Assembly: GCF_013403925.1 (NCBI RefSeq)
Contig: NZ_JABFDJ010000004.1
Span: 346,714 to 410,713, forward strand
From: Winogradskyella wichelsiae
GTDB lineage: Bacteria > Bacteroidota > Bacteroidia > Flavobacteriales > Flavobacteriaceae
Reading direction: 5' to 3'
Length of the DNA: 64,000 nt
The position numbers were made by a program, and so were the translations under genes. Numbering within the stretch: position 1 is the stretch's first letter; every line of letters begins with the position of its first letter. Below, piece by piece: positions 54,694 to 62,929 of the stretch. The notes under the pieces were generated by a model. It made no database searches and was not told the origin of the DNA. It was given only the letters and a program-made list of their open reading frames with translations.

Positions 54694-57600
54694 TTATTCA
54701 ATAATTATAGACTTGTAATACGTATTCTTATCTGTAGCAATTTCAATAACATACATTCCTGTTGCCATATTACTTACATTGATCGTTTCGTTATCACTTT
54801 CTTTAACTAACTTTCCTGTGCTGTTATAAAATTTAACATTTGTAACATGCTCATTAAGGTTTACTTTAATATTAAGTAAATCGTTAGCTGGTACTGGGAA
54901 AACTTTTATCGTTTTCTCTACTGTTTCGTTATCATCAACACTAAGTGTTACTCCTGTTTTACTGATGGTAAAATAATCATCAATAGCACCAGTATCTCTT
55001 ACAAACTTAACCGTTAAGTTTTGTCCACCATTACCATCACTTTCAATTTCCATCACACAAGATCCAAGTTGATTTAAAGATAAAAACATGGCTTCATGAT
55101 CTAAATCTCCTCCTGATATTTGCCCTGATGAACCTGCAGTAATATAAACAGCTCCTTCTGTTGCATCGCTAGTTTTTTGGTATGCACCATCGCCATCAAC
55201 TTTACCATCTCCATCTCCTGTTGCTCCAACAGTATGACCTCCATTAGTTATATTATCGATGTTAAAAGTGTTTGCAAATCCTTGATGCCCATTGATAAAG
55301 TAAGAACGCTCATAAGAATGACTATGCCCATTTAATACTAAATCTACACCGTTAGCTTCTAATACTGGCATAAAATTTTCTCTCATTTCAATCAATCTAT
55401 CTTCCCAATCCGAATCGTGAGATCCTTTAGAATATGCTGGGTGATGAAATAAAGTGACGATCCAATCTTGTGTTGTATTCTGAATATCATTTTGAGCCCA
55501 AAGGTATTGGCTACCTCCTACTTCTCTACCTGATTGATGAGAGTCTAATACTATAAAGTGAATGTTTGCATAATCGAAAGAATAATAAGCTTCCGTCCCT
55601 GATGCAACTCCACCAGCTTCAGCAGCTGTTGGAAATGTAAATATGTCATAATAAGGACCAGACTGAGTTTCTAAATCTGAAGTAAAACCATCATGGTTTC
55701 CTAAACAAGACCAAGCTACGGCCTTTTTCAACATGTCGTCATACACATTAAAGAAATAACTTTGGTGCTGTGCATCAGTACCATTACTGTAAGCATTATC
55801 TCCTAAAAACAACATCATATCCGTTTGACCTGTATTTGTTTCTACTGTAGAAACGTAATTGTAATAAGCATCTCTAACATTTCTTTGATTAATACTTCCT
55901 GTTCCAGGATCTCCTAAAATCCATGCTCTTACAAATTGATCTGTTCCTGCAACTGGTGCTGTCTTAATGAACATATCTCCAGTTTCGCTTTGTGCAAGTA
56001 CTTCATCTTCATTACCAATATTATAGTAATATGTAGTGTTAGGATCTAACCCCGTTAAAGTCACTTCATGTTCCGTAGTTAATTCTGAATTAGAAACTAC
56101 TGAAGTTAACATATCTAAAGCTGTTCCGTATTTAACCGCAGATTGCGTTTCTACTGCTGTTCTCCATTTTACAACCACACTTGTAGGTGTTCCACTTTGT
56201 AAATAAGGGCCTCTTTCTACTTCAATAGTTGGTGCAATAGATGTGCTAGGTGTTAATTTAAAATTAAAACTAATATCTCCACTATTTACACTACTCTGGT
56301 GAATTTCTACGGCTATAATATTAACTCCTTCAACTAACGGGAAAGAATTTACATTTTGTGTATTCCAAAAATCTTCATCAGACCCACTAATTCCTGTGAT
56401 TGCCTCATCATCGAATGCTATAGGACCTTCCGTTGGCATGTTATTTCTCCAAACCTCAACATTATTAACATAAACCACAATCCCATCATCTCTAACGGCT
56501 TCTAAATCTAGACTATTATACATTCCTATATTTTCCATATCAATGTACTTTCTAAAATAGGTTGTAACAGGTCTTGGTGTAGCAGGCACTCCTAAATCGG
56601 TAACTTCATCTCCATCTCCGTAACCAATTTCCGTAGCTCCTTCTTCCCAATTGCTTTGATCAAACGTTAAGGTTCTCCATGCTGTACCTTGATCGCTACC
56701 ATCATTTAAGTAGAACCAATCATCACCAGCCATAATTGTAGCAGGGAAAGAAGCCTCTTCTCCTTCACCTTGCACATTAAATGTGAATGGATTTTCATCC
56801 GTATCATTACTCTCTATAGTGATTGTCGCTGTAGATGAAACTGAACTTGTAGGTATAAAAGTGATATTAAAAGTTGAAGACATTCCTCCATTAATAGTCG
56901 ACTCTGAATTAGTAATCACAAACTCTGGGTTGTCACTAATTATAGAAGCTATTGTAATTACACTATTTCCTGTATTTGCTATTGTATAAGTTTTTGTTGT
57001 TCCTATAGAAATAAAAGTAGGACCAAAATCTGTATGATCTAAAACATCTGGTGTCGTATCTCCATTAGAAATTAATGTTCCGTTTCCTAAAACATCTAAA
57101 TCGATAACAGCAGTTTCACCAGTAGCTTGTAAACTAAACGTATAAGGATTTTCATCGGCATCATCACTAGCAACTGAAATCATTGCCGTGTTAGTTACTG
57201 CTGCAGTTGGTGCATATTGCACTACAAAATCTAAACTTCCGCCAGCACTTACAATAGAAGAACTTGGTTGTGTAAGAATAGTAAACTCAGCATCACCAGT
57301 TATAGAAACTAATGGTGAACCTGTTAAGTTTAGATCTTGCTCCCCTAAATTTGTAATAGAAAACGTTCTGGTTAATGTTTCATTAATTCCTGTGTTTTCA
57401 AATTGTGTAAAATCTGAAAGATCTGGTGTTGTATCTCCATTTTCAATAGAAATAGAGTTTCCTGTAATATCGATTTCAACTGGTGGTGTTTCATATTCAA
57501 TATGTAACAAAACTGATGCACTAGAAGCTTCTCTGTAAGCTCCATCAGATCTCGAAATTCCTGTAAACATAAATGCCATACTATTCCCTGATTCCCAACC

Positions 57601-58662
57601 ACTTCTTGCTGTAATTTCAGAAAGAATAGCACTAATATCTGGTGTTCTCTGCGCTGTTGAAGCCTGACCTATTTGCCCTACCCAACTCGCAATAGCCCAA
57701 TCTACATTTGCCGTTGTTGCTGTTCTGGTTGAAAGGCCAAAATTACCATTAGATCCAAGCACAGAAGCATCGTCACTATTATCTCCTGTAACATTTACAG
57801 TGACATCTCCATTTCCGTTTTCATCCACTTCGAACTGAACATAAGCATTGGTTACCACAGCATTTTGTGGAAGATTAATATTTTCAAAACGGACCCCTAC
57901 AACTTGTTCTGTAGTTCCATCATAATATAATTCTAAATCGGAACTAATAGTACTTACAAAACCACTACCGCTAAACGCTTCTTCAGCCGTACCATCATCT
58001 TCATTAGCTGTAATATTTACTGTAGAAATAACAACGTCTGAAGGCTCAACTGTGTATTCAATATGTAATGAAGGTGTGCCTCCTGAATTATTTTCAGCTT
58101 CTCTCCAAGCACCATCTGATCTGGAAACTCCTGTAAATTTAAAAACCATACTATTTCCTTCTGCCCAACCACTTCTTGAGGTAATCTCTGAAAGTATAGC
58201 ACTGATATCTGGTGTTCTTTGATCTGTTGATGCCTGACCAATTTGTCCATCCCAACTCGCAATAGCCCAATCTACGTTTGCTGTTGTAGAGGGTCTTGAA
58301 GAAACACCATAAGCAGCATTACCAACAAAACTTGATGCATTATCTGTATCATCTCCTGTTACATTTACAGTAACATCTCCTGCGCCATTTTCATCTACTT
58401 GAAATTGAATGTATGCATTAGTAATAACTGCATTTTGAGGAAGTTCTATGTTTTGAAAATAAAGACCAACGACTTGTTCATCCGTTCCGTCGTGGTATAA
58501 TTCTAAATCCGAACTACCAGTGTAGACTTCACCACTACCACTAAAATTTTCTTCAGCAGAACCCGCACTCCCATTAATGGGAATATCTACCGATACGGTT
58601 TGAGAAAATGAATACGCCGTAACCAGCAGCATCATTAACATAAAAGTACTTTTCTTAATCAT
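54694..58662 (-). CDS. T9SS-secreted multidomain purple-acid-phosphatase-like protein
   Basis: 1322 residues. Signal peptide (TFMLMMLLVTAYSFSQ), two near-identical ~190-residue beta-domains (about 22-205 and 212-395; each with WAIASWxGQIGQAST and DISAILSEITxRSGW), two choice-of-anchor D domains (about 398-515 and 516-630), a beta-sandwich (about 635-805), then a fibronectin-like and metallophosphoesterase unit with the five purple-acid-phosphatase motifs GDPGTG, GDNAYS, GNHDG, FHHPAYS and NGHSHSYER, and a C-terminal T9SS type A domain (VFPVPANDLLNIKVNL ... GMYVIEIATDKN). It should release phosphate from an organic phosphate ester outside the cell. TPR gene lies 7 bp upstream. Confidence 0.93.
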   Translation of the reverse strand: MIKKSTFMLMMLLVTAYSFSQTVSVDIPINGSAGSAEENFSGSGEVYTGSSDLELYHDGTDEQVVGLYFQNIELPQNAVITNAYIQFQVDENGAGDVTVNVTGDDTDNASSFVGNAAYGVSSRPSTTANVDWAIASWDGQIGQASTDQRTPDISAILSEITSRSGWAEGNSMVFKFTGVSRSDGAWREAENNSGGTPSLHIEYTVEPSDVVISTVNITANEDDGTAEEAFSGSGFVSTISSDLELYYDGTTEQVVGVRFENINLPQNAVVTNAYVQFEVDENGNGDVTVNVTGDNSDDASVLGSNGNFGLSTRTATTANVDWAIASWVGQIGQASTAQRTPDISAILSEITARSGWESGNSMAFMFTGISRSDGAYREASSASVLLHIEYETPPVEIDITGNSISIENGDTTPDLSDFTQFENTGINETLTRTFSITNLGEQDLNLTGSPLVSITGDAEFTILTQPSSSIVSAGGSLDFVVQYAPTAAVTNTAMISVASDDADENPYTFSLQATGETAVIDLDVLGNGTLISNGDTTPDVLDHTDFGPTFISIGTTKTYTIANTGNSVITIASIISDNPEFVITNSESTINGGMSSTFNITFIPTSSVSSTATITIESNDTDENPFTFNVQGEGEEASFPATIMAGDDWFYLNDGSDQGTAWRTLTFDQSNWEEGATEIGYGDGDEVTDLGVPATPRPVTTYFRKYIDMENIGMYNSLDLEAVRDDGIVVYVNNVEVWRNNMPTEGPIAFDDEAITGISGSDEDFWNTQNVNSFPLVEGVNIIAVEIHQSSVNSGDISFNFKLTPSTSIAPTIEVERGPYLQSGTPTSVVVKWRTAVETQSAVKYGTALDMLTSVVSNSELTTEHEVTLTGLDPNTTYYYNIGNEDEVLAQSETGDMFIKTAPVAGTDQFVRAWILGDPGTGSINQRNVRDAYYNYVSTVETNTGQTDMMLFLGDNAYSNGTDAQHQSYFFNVYDDMLKKAVAWSCLGNHDGFTSDLETQSGPYYDIFTFPTAAEAGGVASGTEAYYSFDYANIHFIVLDSHQSGREVGGSQYLWAQNDIQNTTQDWIVTLFHHPAYSKGSHDSDWEDRLIEMRENFMPVLEANGVDLVLNGHSHSYERSYFINGHQGFANTFNIDNITNGGHTVGATGDGDGKVDGDGAYQKTSDATEGAVYITAGSSGQISGGDLDHEAMFLSLNQLGSCVMEIESDGNGGQNLTVKFVRDTGAIDDYFTISKTGVTLSVDDNETVEKTIKVFPVPANDLLNIKVNLNEHVTNVKFYNSTGKLVKESDNETINVSNMATGMYVIEIATDKNTYYKSIIIE
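57490..58630. repeat. Intragenic 570-bp direct repeat
   Basis: Two successive copies of about 570 bp (190 codons) inside the phosphatase gene encode nearly the same beta-domain; for example CCCAACTCGCAATAGCCCAA occurs at 57681 and 58251, exactly 570 bp apart. The copies are similar but not identical. Confidence 0.8.
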
Positions 58663-58669
58663 AATTTGT

Positions 58670-59554
58670 TTAGTTGTTAATTGTGTTTTCTAAATCTTGT
58701 ATTTTGACTTCTAATTCTGTAATCGATTTCATTTTTTTAAACTTGTTATCCAATTGATCTATAGCAATCTTTGCTTGTTTTAGAGCAATATTCGCTTCGT
58801 TAGATCTATCTAATTGGGCTAAATAATTGGCTTTTTTATAGTACCAAAACTCTTTCCTCTTGTATTCTAAAATGAAATAATCGTATTGTTTTAAAGCTTC
58901 CTCTATTTGATGATCTGCCTTGAGATAGTCTAGTTTTTTAAGTTGAAGTGCTAGCGTATTTGAACCTAGCTTCTTTAAACCTAACTCTATAACCTCTAAG
59001 GCTACTTTATAATTTTCATTATTTTCGGCTAGAATTATGTCTGTATATTCTAAAATATCCTCTGGTCTTAAATCAACCATATGCTCCATAACATATTTAT
59101 AGGCACTTAAGGATTTCTGGTAAGATTTTAAATGAAACAATATTTGTGCTTCAAGCTTTTTAGCTTTTACATCCGTAGGTGTAATATCTAAATAAGAAGT
59201 TATGTTTTGTAAAGCTATTGGATAATCTTCAGATAGATAATTAAGTTCAGAAATTCGGTATTGTAATGCATTATCAGTATTTCCTAAAGACTTAGATTTT
59301 AAATAATCTTCCATTGCTTTTGGATATTCAACATGCTGTTGATATAATAACCCTCTTTCGTAATACAGTTTAAAATTGTTTGGACTTTCTGAAATTTGGT
59401 GTGTCTTTATTGCTATTTGTTTTGTTAAATCTCCGTGAGCAGATGCTTTTGTAGACAAGCTTATAAATACAACAATAGATAGTATAATTTTGAATAAAAC
59501 TGTACTTAAAAAAATACTATTATTTAAGAGTAAAGTATGTAATTTTCTTTTCAC
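58670..59554 (-). CDS. TPR-repeat protein
   Basis: 294 residues. A hydrophobic N-terminal segment (LFKIILSIVVFISLSTKASA) acts as signal or anchor. About five to six tetratricopeptide helices follow (KLYYERGLLYQQHVEYPKAMEDYLKSKSLG, ALQNITSYLDITPTDVKAKKLEAQILFHLKSY, and so on), ending in a coiled-coil-like helix (KKMKSITELEVKIQDLEN). It is probably a periplasmic adaptor for the phosphatase, since the gene directly precedes it with a 7-bp gap. Confidence 0.85.
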   Translation of the reverse strand: MKRKLHTLLLNNSIFLSTVLFKIILSIVVFISLSTKASAHGDLTKQIAIKTHQISESPNNFKLYYERGLLYQQHVEYPKAMEDYLKSKSLGNTDNALQYRISELNYLSEDYPIALQNITSYLDITPTDVKAKKLEAQILFHLKSYQKSLSAYKYVMEHMVDLRPEDILEYTDIILAENNENYKVALEVIELGLKKLGSNTLALQLKKLDYLKADHQIEEALKQYDYFILEYKRKEFWYYKKANYLAQLDRSNEANIALKQAKIAIDQLDNKFKKMKSITELEVKIQDLENTINN

Positions 59555-59579
59555 GAGAACACTTATTTTTAGTTCGAAA

Positions 59580-59587
59580 CAAATGTA
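59580..59587 (-). promoter_or_regulatory. -7 element of the TPR-phosphatase-peroxidase operon
   Basis: Reads TACATTTG on the minus strand (TAnnTTTG), 25 bp upstream of the ATG at 59554. Confidence 0.45.
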
Positions 59588-60037
59588 GAAATTCTAACAA
59601 AACATCGTCTTCCTGCATTAAATTGAGACCCCACTGAAAAGCAAAAAACATCGTTAAAGTGCGTTTTTTCGTTTCTTGTATTTTGTCAAAAACCTAAAAA
59701 ACAATAACTTAACAGACCTTATTAAGATTACTTTAAATGATCACCAAGGCATTGTTAATAATGTATTCTAATTGTTAAGGAGTCATTTTTGAAATCAAAA
59801 AAAGAAGATTATAAGCCTCTGACTTGAAGCGTAAAAACAAACAAAAAAGTAAATGAAAATTCACTGAATTTTAAGTCTAAAAACTTTATATAGAACGTAG
59901 GCAATACAACACAAATATTAGGTGAAAATGTAGAAAAATGCAAAAAAGAGTGCCTATTTGGAATGTTATAAGCTGACAATATTAGTTAAGAAGTTTATAA
60001 AATGGATTTGATATAGCTTTTGCGTTAGTATTTTTAG
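59588..60037. other. Intergenic region upstream of ssrA
   Basis: About 450 bp of AT-rich DNA without a recognisable gene. An isolated GAGACC lies at about 59625, resembling the integrase-side motif downstream of ssrA, but a single 6-mer is weak. Confidence 0.4.
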
Positions 60038-60045
60038 TAAATTTG
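60038..60045 (+). promoter_or_regulatory. -7 element of ssrA
   Basis: TAAATTTG matches TAnnTTTG, 53 bp upstream of the mature tmRNA 5' end, so a short precursor leader would be trimmed. Confidence 0.5.
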
Positions 60046-60098
60046 CAGCCCTCGAAACTTTATTATCTGTTTCTTGGCAAATACTATTCTATTAAATT

Positions 60099-60489
60099 GG
60101 GGTCGACTGGTTTTGACAGCGAGATTAAGCGAATGGTAAGCACGTCGTGTAATGGCATTGAGACACGTAAAAGGCTAGACCAAATTTTAAACGGCGAGAA
60201 TAACTACGCTTTAGCTGCATAATCTGAATTATAGTAAGATTAAGCCTCGTCCTACTAGGTAGGAGTGCTAAATGTCTCGAGAAAGCCTTAGTTAATGGCG
60301 TTCTTTATTAGGCATCGTAAAAATTGACTTAGATTAGGTAGTGCTTCGATACCTTTTCGAGATTAAGAAGCTAAGCTAAAAGTGGGTTGTCTTTAACCAG
60401 CTTCAAGTCGAAAATCTAAGAAAAGAATAAACGTGTAGAAAGCCTTTTGGTTACTTGTTTGGACGAGAGTTCGATTCTCTCCGACTCCA
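60099..60489 (+). ncRNA. ssrA: Transfer-messenger RNA (tmRNA)
   Basis: Rescues stalled ribosomes by acting as tRNA-Ala and then as a message for a degradation tag. The 5' end GGGGTCG and 3' end CGACTCC pair as the acceptor stem (one G-U), the T arm GAGAG-TTCGATT-CTCTC is at 60465-60481, and the tag frame at 60193-60222 reads GENNYALAA then TAA, the standard tag of Bacteroidota. About 390 nt. The acceptor discriminator A at 60489 is followed by CTT, so CCA is not encoded and must be added. The downstream integrase shows it is used as an integration site. Confidence 0.97.
60193..60222 (+). other. tmRNA tag-coding segment
   Basis: Nine codons Gly-Glu-Asn-Asn-Tyr-Ala-Leu-Ala-Ala followed by TAA. 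Confidence 0.95.
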
Positions 60490-60513
60490 CTTACTGGGTA
60501 TCAAAACCCATCA

Positions 60514-60553
60514 AAAACCCTGTAATAATTTGATTTACAGGGTTTTTTATTTT
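60514..60553 (+). terminator. Terminator downstream of ssrA
   Basis: Stem AACCCTGTAA / TTACAGGGTT with a T-run, ending tmRNA transcription before the integrase region. Confidence 0.88.
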
Positions 60554-60561
60554 ATTTGATA

Positions 60562-60579
60562 TTAAATGATATCATTTAA
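60562..60579. promoter_or_regulatory. 18-bp perfect palindrome between ssrA and the integrase
   Basis: TTAAATGATATCATTTAA is its own reverse complement. It sits 170 bp upstream of the integrase start, possibly a recombination or regulator site. Confidence 0.5.
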
Positions 60580-60628
60580 AACCATCTCAATCGAGACCAA
60601 TTCGGTGACCCCTTTTCGATTTTTAAAA

Positions 60629-60735
60629 TAGGTCTCGCTATGCACAATAATTTACTCATTTTCAGTTATTTACAAAAAAAAGAATTAGGTTTTTAAGTTC
60701 TAATTTACTACCTTTTAGGACTTTAGCGAGACCTA
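60629..60735. promoter_or_regulatory. 12-bp inverted repeat before the integrase
   Basis: TAGGTCTCGCTA at 60629-60640 and its exact reverse complement TAGCGAGACCTA at 60724-60735, 83 bp apart, the second ending 14 bp before the integrase ATG. A third CGAGACC lies at 60592-60598. Candidate integrase arm-binding or autoregulatory sites. Confidence 0.55.
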
Positions 60736-60749
60736 AAATTTGTATAATT

Positions 60750-61991
60750 ATGAGAACAGACTTTTCTATCCATTTTCATCTTGTCAATTCAAAGATAAAT
60801 AGTAGAGGATTAGCACCCATTTATTTACGATTAACAGTTGACAATAAACGCATTGAATATAGTATTAGCAGGAAGATTGATCCAAAATTTTGGAGTACTA
60901 AATCCCAAAAAGTTATGGGTACAAATCGTGAGGCTATCGAAATTAATAACCACATTGATAATCTAAAACATAAGCTATATAAAATTCATCAAAGATGCAT
61001 GGACGAGAATAATTTGATATCTGCTAGGTCTATGATGAATCTTTTAAAAGGTGGTGGAAAGAAAATTAGATTTATTCTTGAAGTATTCAAAGAACATAAT
61101 GAAAGAACCGATTTATTAGCAGGGAAAAATATCTCTGTCAGTACTGCAAAACGCTATTGGACGTGTTACGATCATGTAAAACAATTTATTGAAGAGGAAT
61201 ACAAACTGGAAGATTACAAACTAAAAGATATAGATTATCGATTCATTACCAAATTTGAGTTCTTTTTAAAAACGACTAGAAAGTGCAATCATAATTCGGC
61301 ATTGAAATATATTAATAATTTCAAAAAAATCATTCGCATTGCTTTAGCCAATCAATGGATGGATCGCGATCCATTTTATAATTACAAAGTCCAATTTGAA
61401 GCTGTAGAACGTGAATATCTAACTACTGAAGAAATAGAAACACTTTACACTAAAGAATTACATTTTGATAGGCTGAAAGTCGTTAGAGACATGTTTGTAT
61501 TTTCCTGCTACACAGGTCTCGCCTATTCTGATGTTGAGAAACTTTCAAAATCAGATATTACTATTGGCATTGATGGCAAGCAGTGGATAAATATCAAACG
61601 AACCAAAACAAATACACGAAGTAGTATTCCGTTGTTACCCATAGCGAAAGAGATCTTAAATCGGTATGCCTACGACCCACAAGTGCTAAAAAGTGAACGT
61701 TTAATTCCTGTATTTAGTAACCAGAAATCTAATGCCTATTTAAAAGAAATAGCGATGCTCTGCGGTATCACAAAACCACTAACCACACATTTGGCACGAC
61801 ATACGTTTGCTACTACTGTAACATTAACGAACGGTGTGCCAATAGAAACCGTTAGTAAAATGCTTGGACATAAATCGTTAAGAACGACTCAACATTATGC
61901 GAAAATAGTCGATCGAAAAGTGAGTGACGATATGAATATACTTGAAGAGAAACTGAAAACCCAGAGAAAAGACCGAAAAGAAAACCAATAA
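60750..61991 (+). CDS. Tyrosine recombinase / integrase of the IntDOT-like Bacteroidota type
   Basis: 413 residues. N-terminal arm-binding-type region (about 1-95, SIHFHLVNSKINSRGLAPIYLRL), a SAM-like core-binding domain (about 110-215), and a catalytic domain: beta-hairpin lysine region IKRTKTNTRSSIPLL, HLARH (His347/Arg350), GHKSLRTTQHY (His374/Tyr383). The first catalytic arginine position, normally TGLRxSE, reads TGLAYSD (Ala near 258). The Bacteroides transposon integrase IntDOT also lacks that arginine. The gene begins 260 bp after the ssrA 3' end and reads away from it, so this is the integrase of an element sitting in ssrA. Confidence 0.95.
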   Translation: MRTDFSIHFHLVNSKINSRGLAPIYLRLTVDNKRIEYSISRKIDPKFWSTKSQKVMGTNREAIEINNHIDNLKHKLYKIHQRCMDENNLISARSMMNLLKGGGKKIRFILEVFKEHNERTDLLAGKNISVSTAKRYWTCYDHVKQFIEEEYKLEDYKLKDIDYRFITKFEFFLKTTRKCNHNSALKYINNFKKIIRIALANQWMDRDPFYNYKVQFEAVEREYLTTEEIETLYTKELHFDRLKVVRDMFVFSCYTGLAYSDVEKLSKSDITIGIDGKQWINIKRTKTNTRSSIPLLPIAKEILNRYAYDPQVLKSERLIPVFSNQKSNAYLKEIAMLCGITKPLTTHLARHTFATTVTLTNGVPIETVSKMLGHKSLRTTQHYAKIVDRKVSDDMNILEEKLKTQRKDRKENQ

Positions 61992-62095
61992 TACATTCAA
62001 TTTTAAAGCTGAAATTTATAGTGCTTTTAACCCTAATTAGTTTTGCTATCAAATGATTAATTTTGCGATATGATTGGAACATGATCAAAATCGGT
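61992..62095. other. Start of the non-coding region after the integrase
   Basis: AT-rich sequence following the integrase stop. No gene recognised. Confidence 0.4.
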
Positions 62096-62139
62096 ACAAG
62101 TACTGAACAAGTAGTGGACAAGCAATGAACAAGCATTGG
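62096..62139. repeat. Iteron-like array of four 11-bp direct repeats
   Basis: Four consecutive units ACAAGTACTGA, ACAAGTAGTGG, ACAAGCAATGA, ACAAGCATTGG with no spacer. The 11-bp period puts each unit on the same face of the helix. Function unknown; could be a replication or integrase-binding array. Confidence 0.75.
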
Positions 62140-62437
62140 TATGTATATATAAACATTAACAAACAAAAGAAAACATTTATAAACTAAGCTAACAATAATT
62201 TAAAATTATTTTTTTTTATTTCAAAAAACTCTAAATTATTTATCTGGTTTATAATTACAACTCAGAATCAAAAATAAGATAATTTACAAATGATTTAACC
62301 AATTATCTCATCATTCTGGACAACTACATTGCCGAGGCTTGAAAAAATGATTTTAAAGCCCTTAAAATTAACATATTTAAAGTGTTTTTAGGTGTTCATA
62401 GCATTTGATGCTAATTGATTTAATTTGATATCTGCTT
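62140..62437. other. AT-rich non-coding region of the element
   Basis: Between the 11-bp repeat array and the mobilization gene. No promoter consensus or gene recognised. Confidence 0.4.
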
Positions 62438-62875
62438 TCAATTATTTAAATCCTCGCTATCATTTTTAAAATTAGATTCACTTTTTTCTTTAAATCGCAA
62501 TTTAAATTCTTTATTCAATCTTTCTTTCTCTAACTCCTCAAAACTTTTCGCAAGAATTAATTTTTGCTTTGGCTCAGATCCTTCAAAAAGAGATTGCAAC
62601 ATTGCCAATGTCGGTTTAGATTGGTTCTTTTCTATATCTTTTATAATGGCAATGAGCGCATTGATTCTTTTCTTAATCCGATTTTCAGTTTCCATTAAGC
62701 CTGGTTTCAAATCATCTCCTGGATAAAGTTCATTACGCTCAAAAAACTCAACCATCAAAAGCAAAGTCATTGAGTTCGATTTTGAAATTGATTTAGAATA
62801 ATCTCTAAATTTCTTCACTACAGAACTTTTGATGCTTAAACTTTCAAATCGTTCTTTTTCATAGCCTTTATCCAT
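62438..62875 (-). CDS. BfmA/BtgA-family mobilization protein
   Basis: 145 residues, highly charged and helical, no signal peptide. The start MDKGYEKERFESLSIKSSVVKKFRDYSKSI, then NSMTLLLMVEFFERNELYPGD and RIKKRINALIAIIKDIEKNQSKPTLAMLQSLFE, fit the small mobilization proteins that accompany relaxases in Bacteroidota mobile elements (BfmA/BtgA type), which bind oriT. No relaxase gene is in the window; it may lie beyond the right edge. The hairpin and palindrome upstream (62993-63049) would be the matching oriT. The start codon lies in one of two TTTAGCGTAAAAATG copies. Confidence 0.65.
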   Translation of the reverse strand: MDKGYEKERFESLSIKSSVVKKFRDYSKSISKSNSMTLLLMVEFFERNELYPGDDLKPGLMETENRIKKRINALIAIIKDIEKNQSKPTLAMLQSLFEGSEPKQKLILAKSFEELEKERLNKEFKLRFKEKSESNFKNDSEDLNN

Positions 62876-62929
62876 TTTTACGCTAAATTTTTATTGATTT
62901 CACTGGGCTGCGAGCATTTTTACGCTAAA
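62873..62929 (-). promoter_or_regulatory. Duplicated start region of the mobilization gene
   Basis: TTTAGCGTAAAAATG occurs twice on the minus strand, at 62873-62887 (with the real ATG) and at 62915-62929. The upstream copy would start a five-codon ORF MLAAQ and stop. It may be a leader peptide or duplicated regulator/ribosome site. Confidence 0.5.

Noticed and set aside
57188..58262. Several ORFs on both strands inside the phosphatase gene
   Set aside because: They are frame shadows of the repetitive beta-domain coding sequence.
59620..59636. GAGACCCCACTG resembling the ssrA 3' end as an att remnant
   Set aside because: Only a few bases match CGACTCCACT, and it lies upstream of ssrA where an attachment core is not expected.
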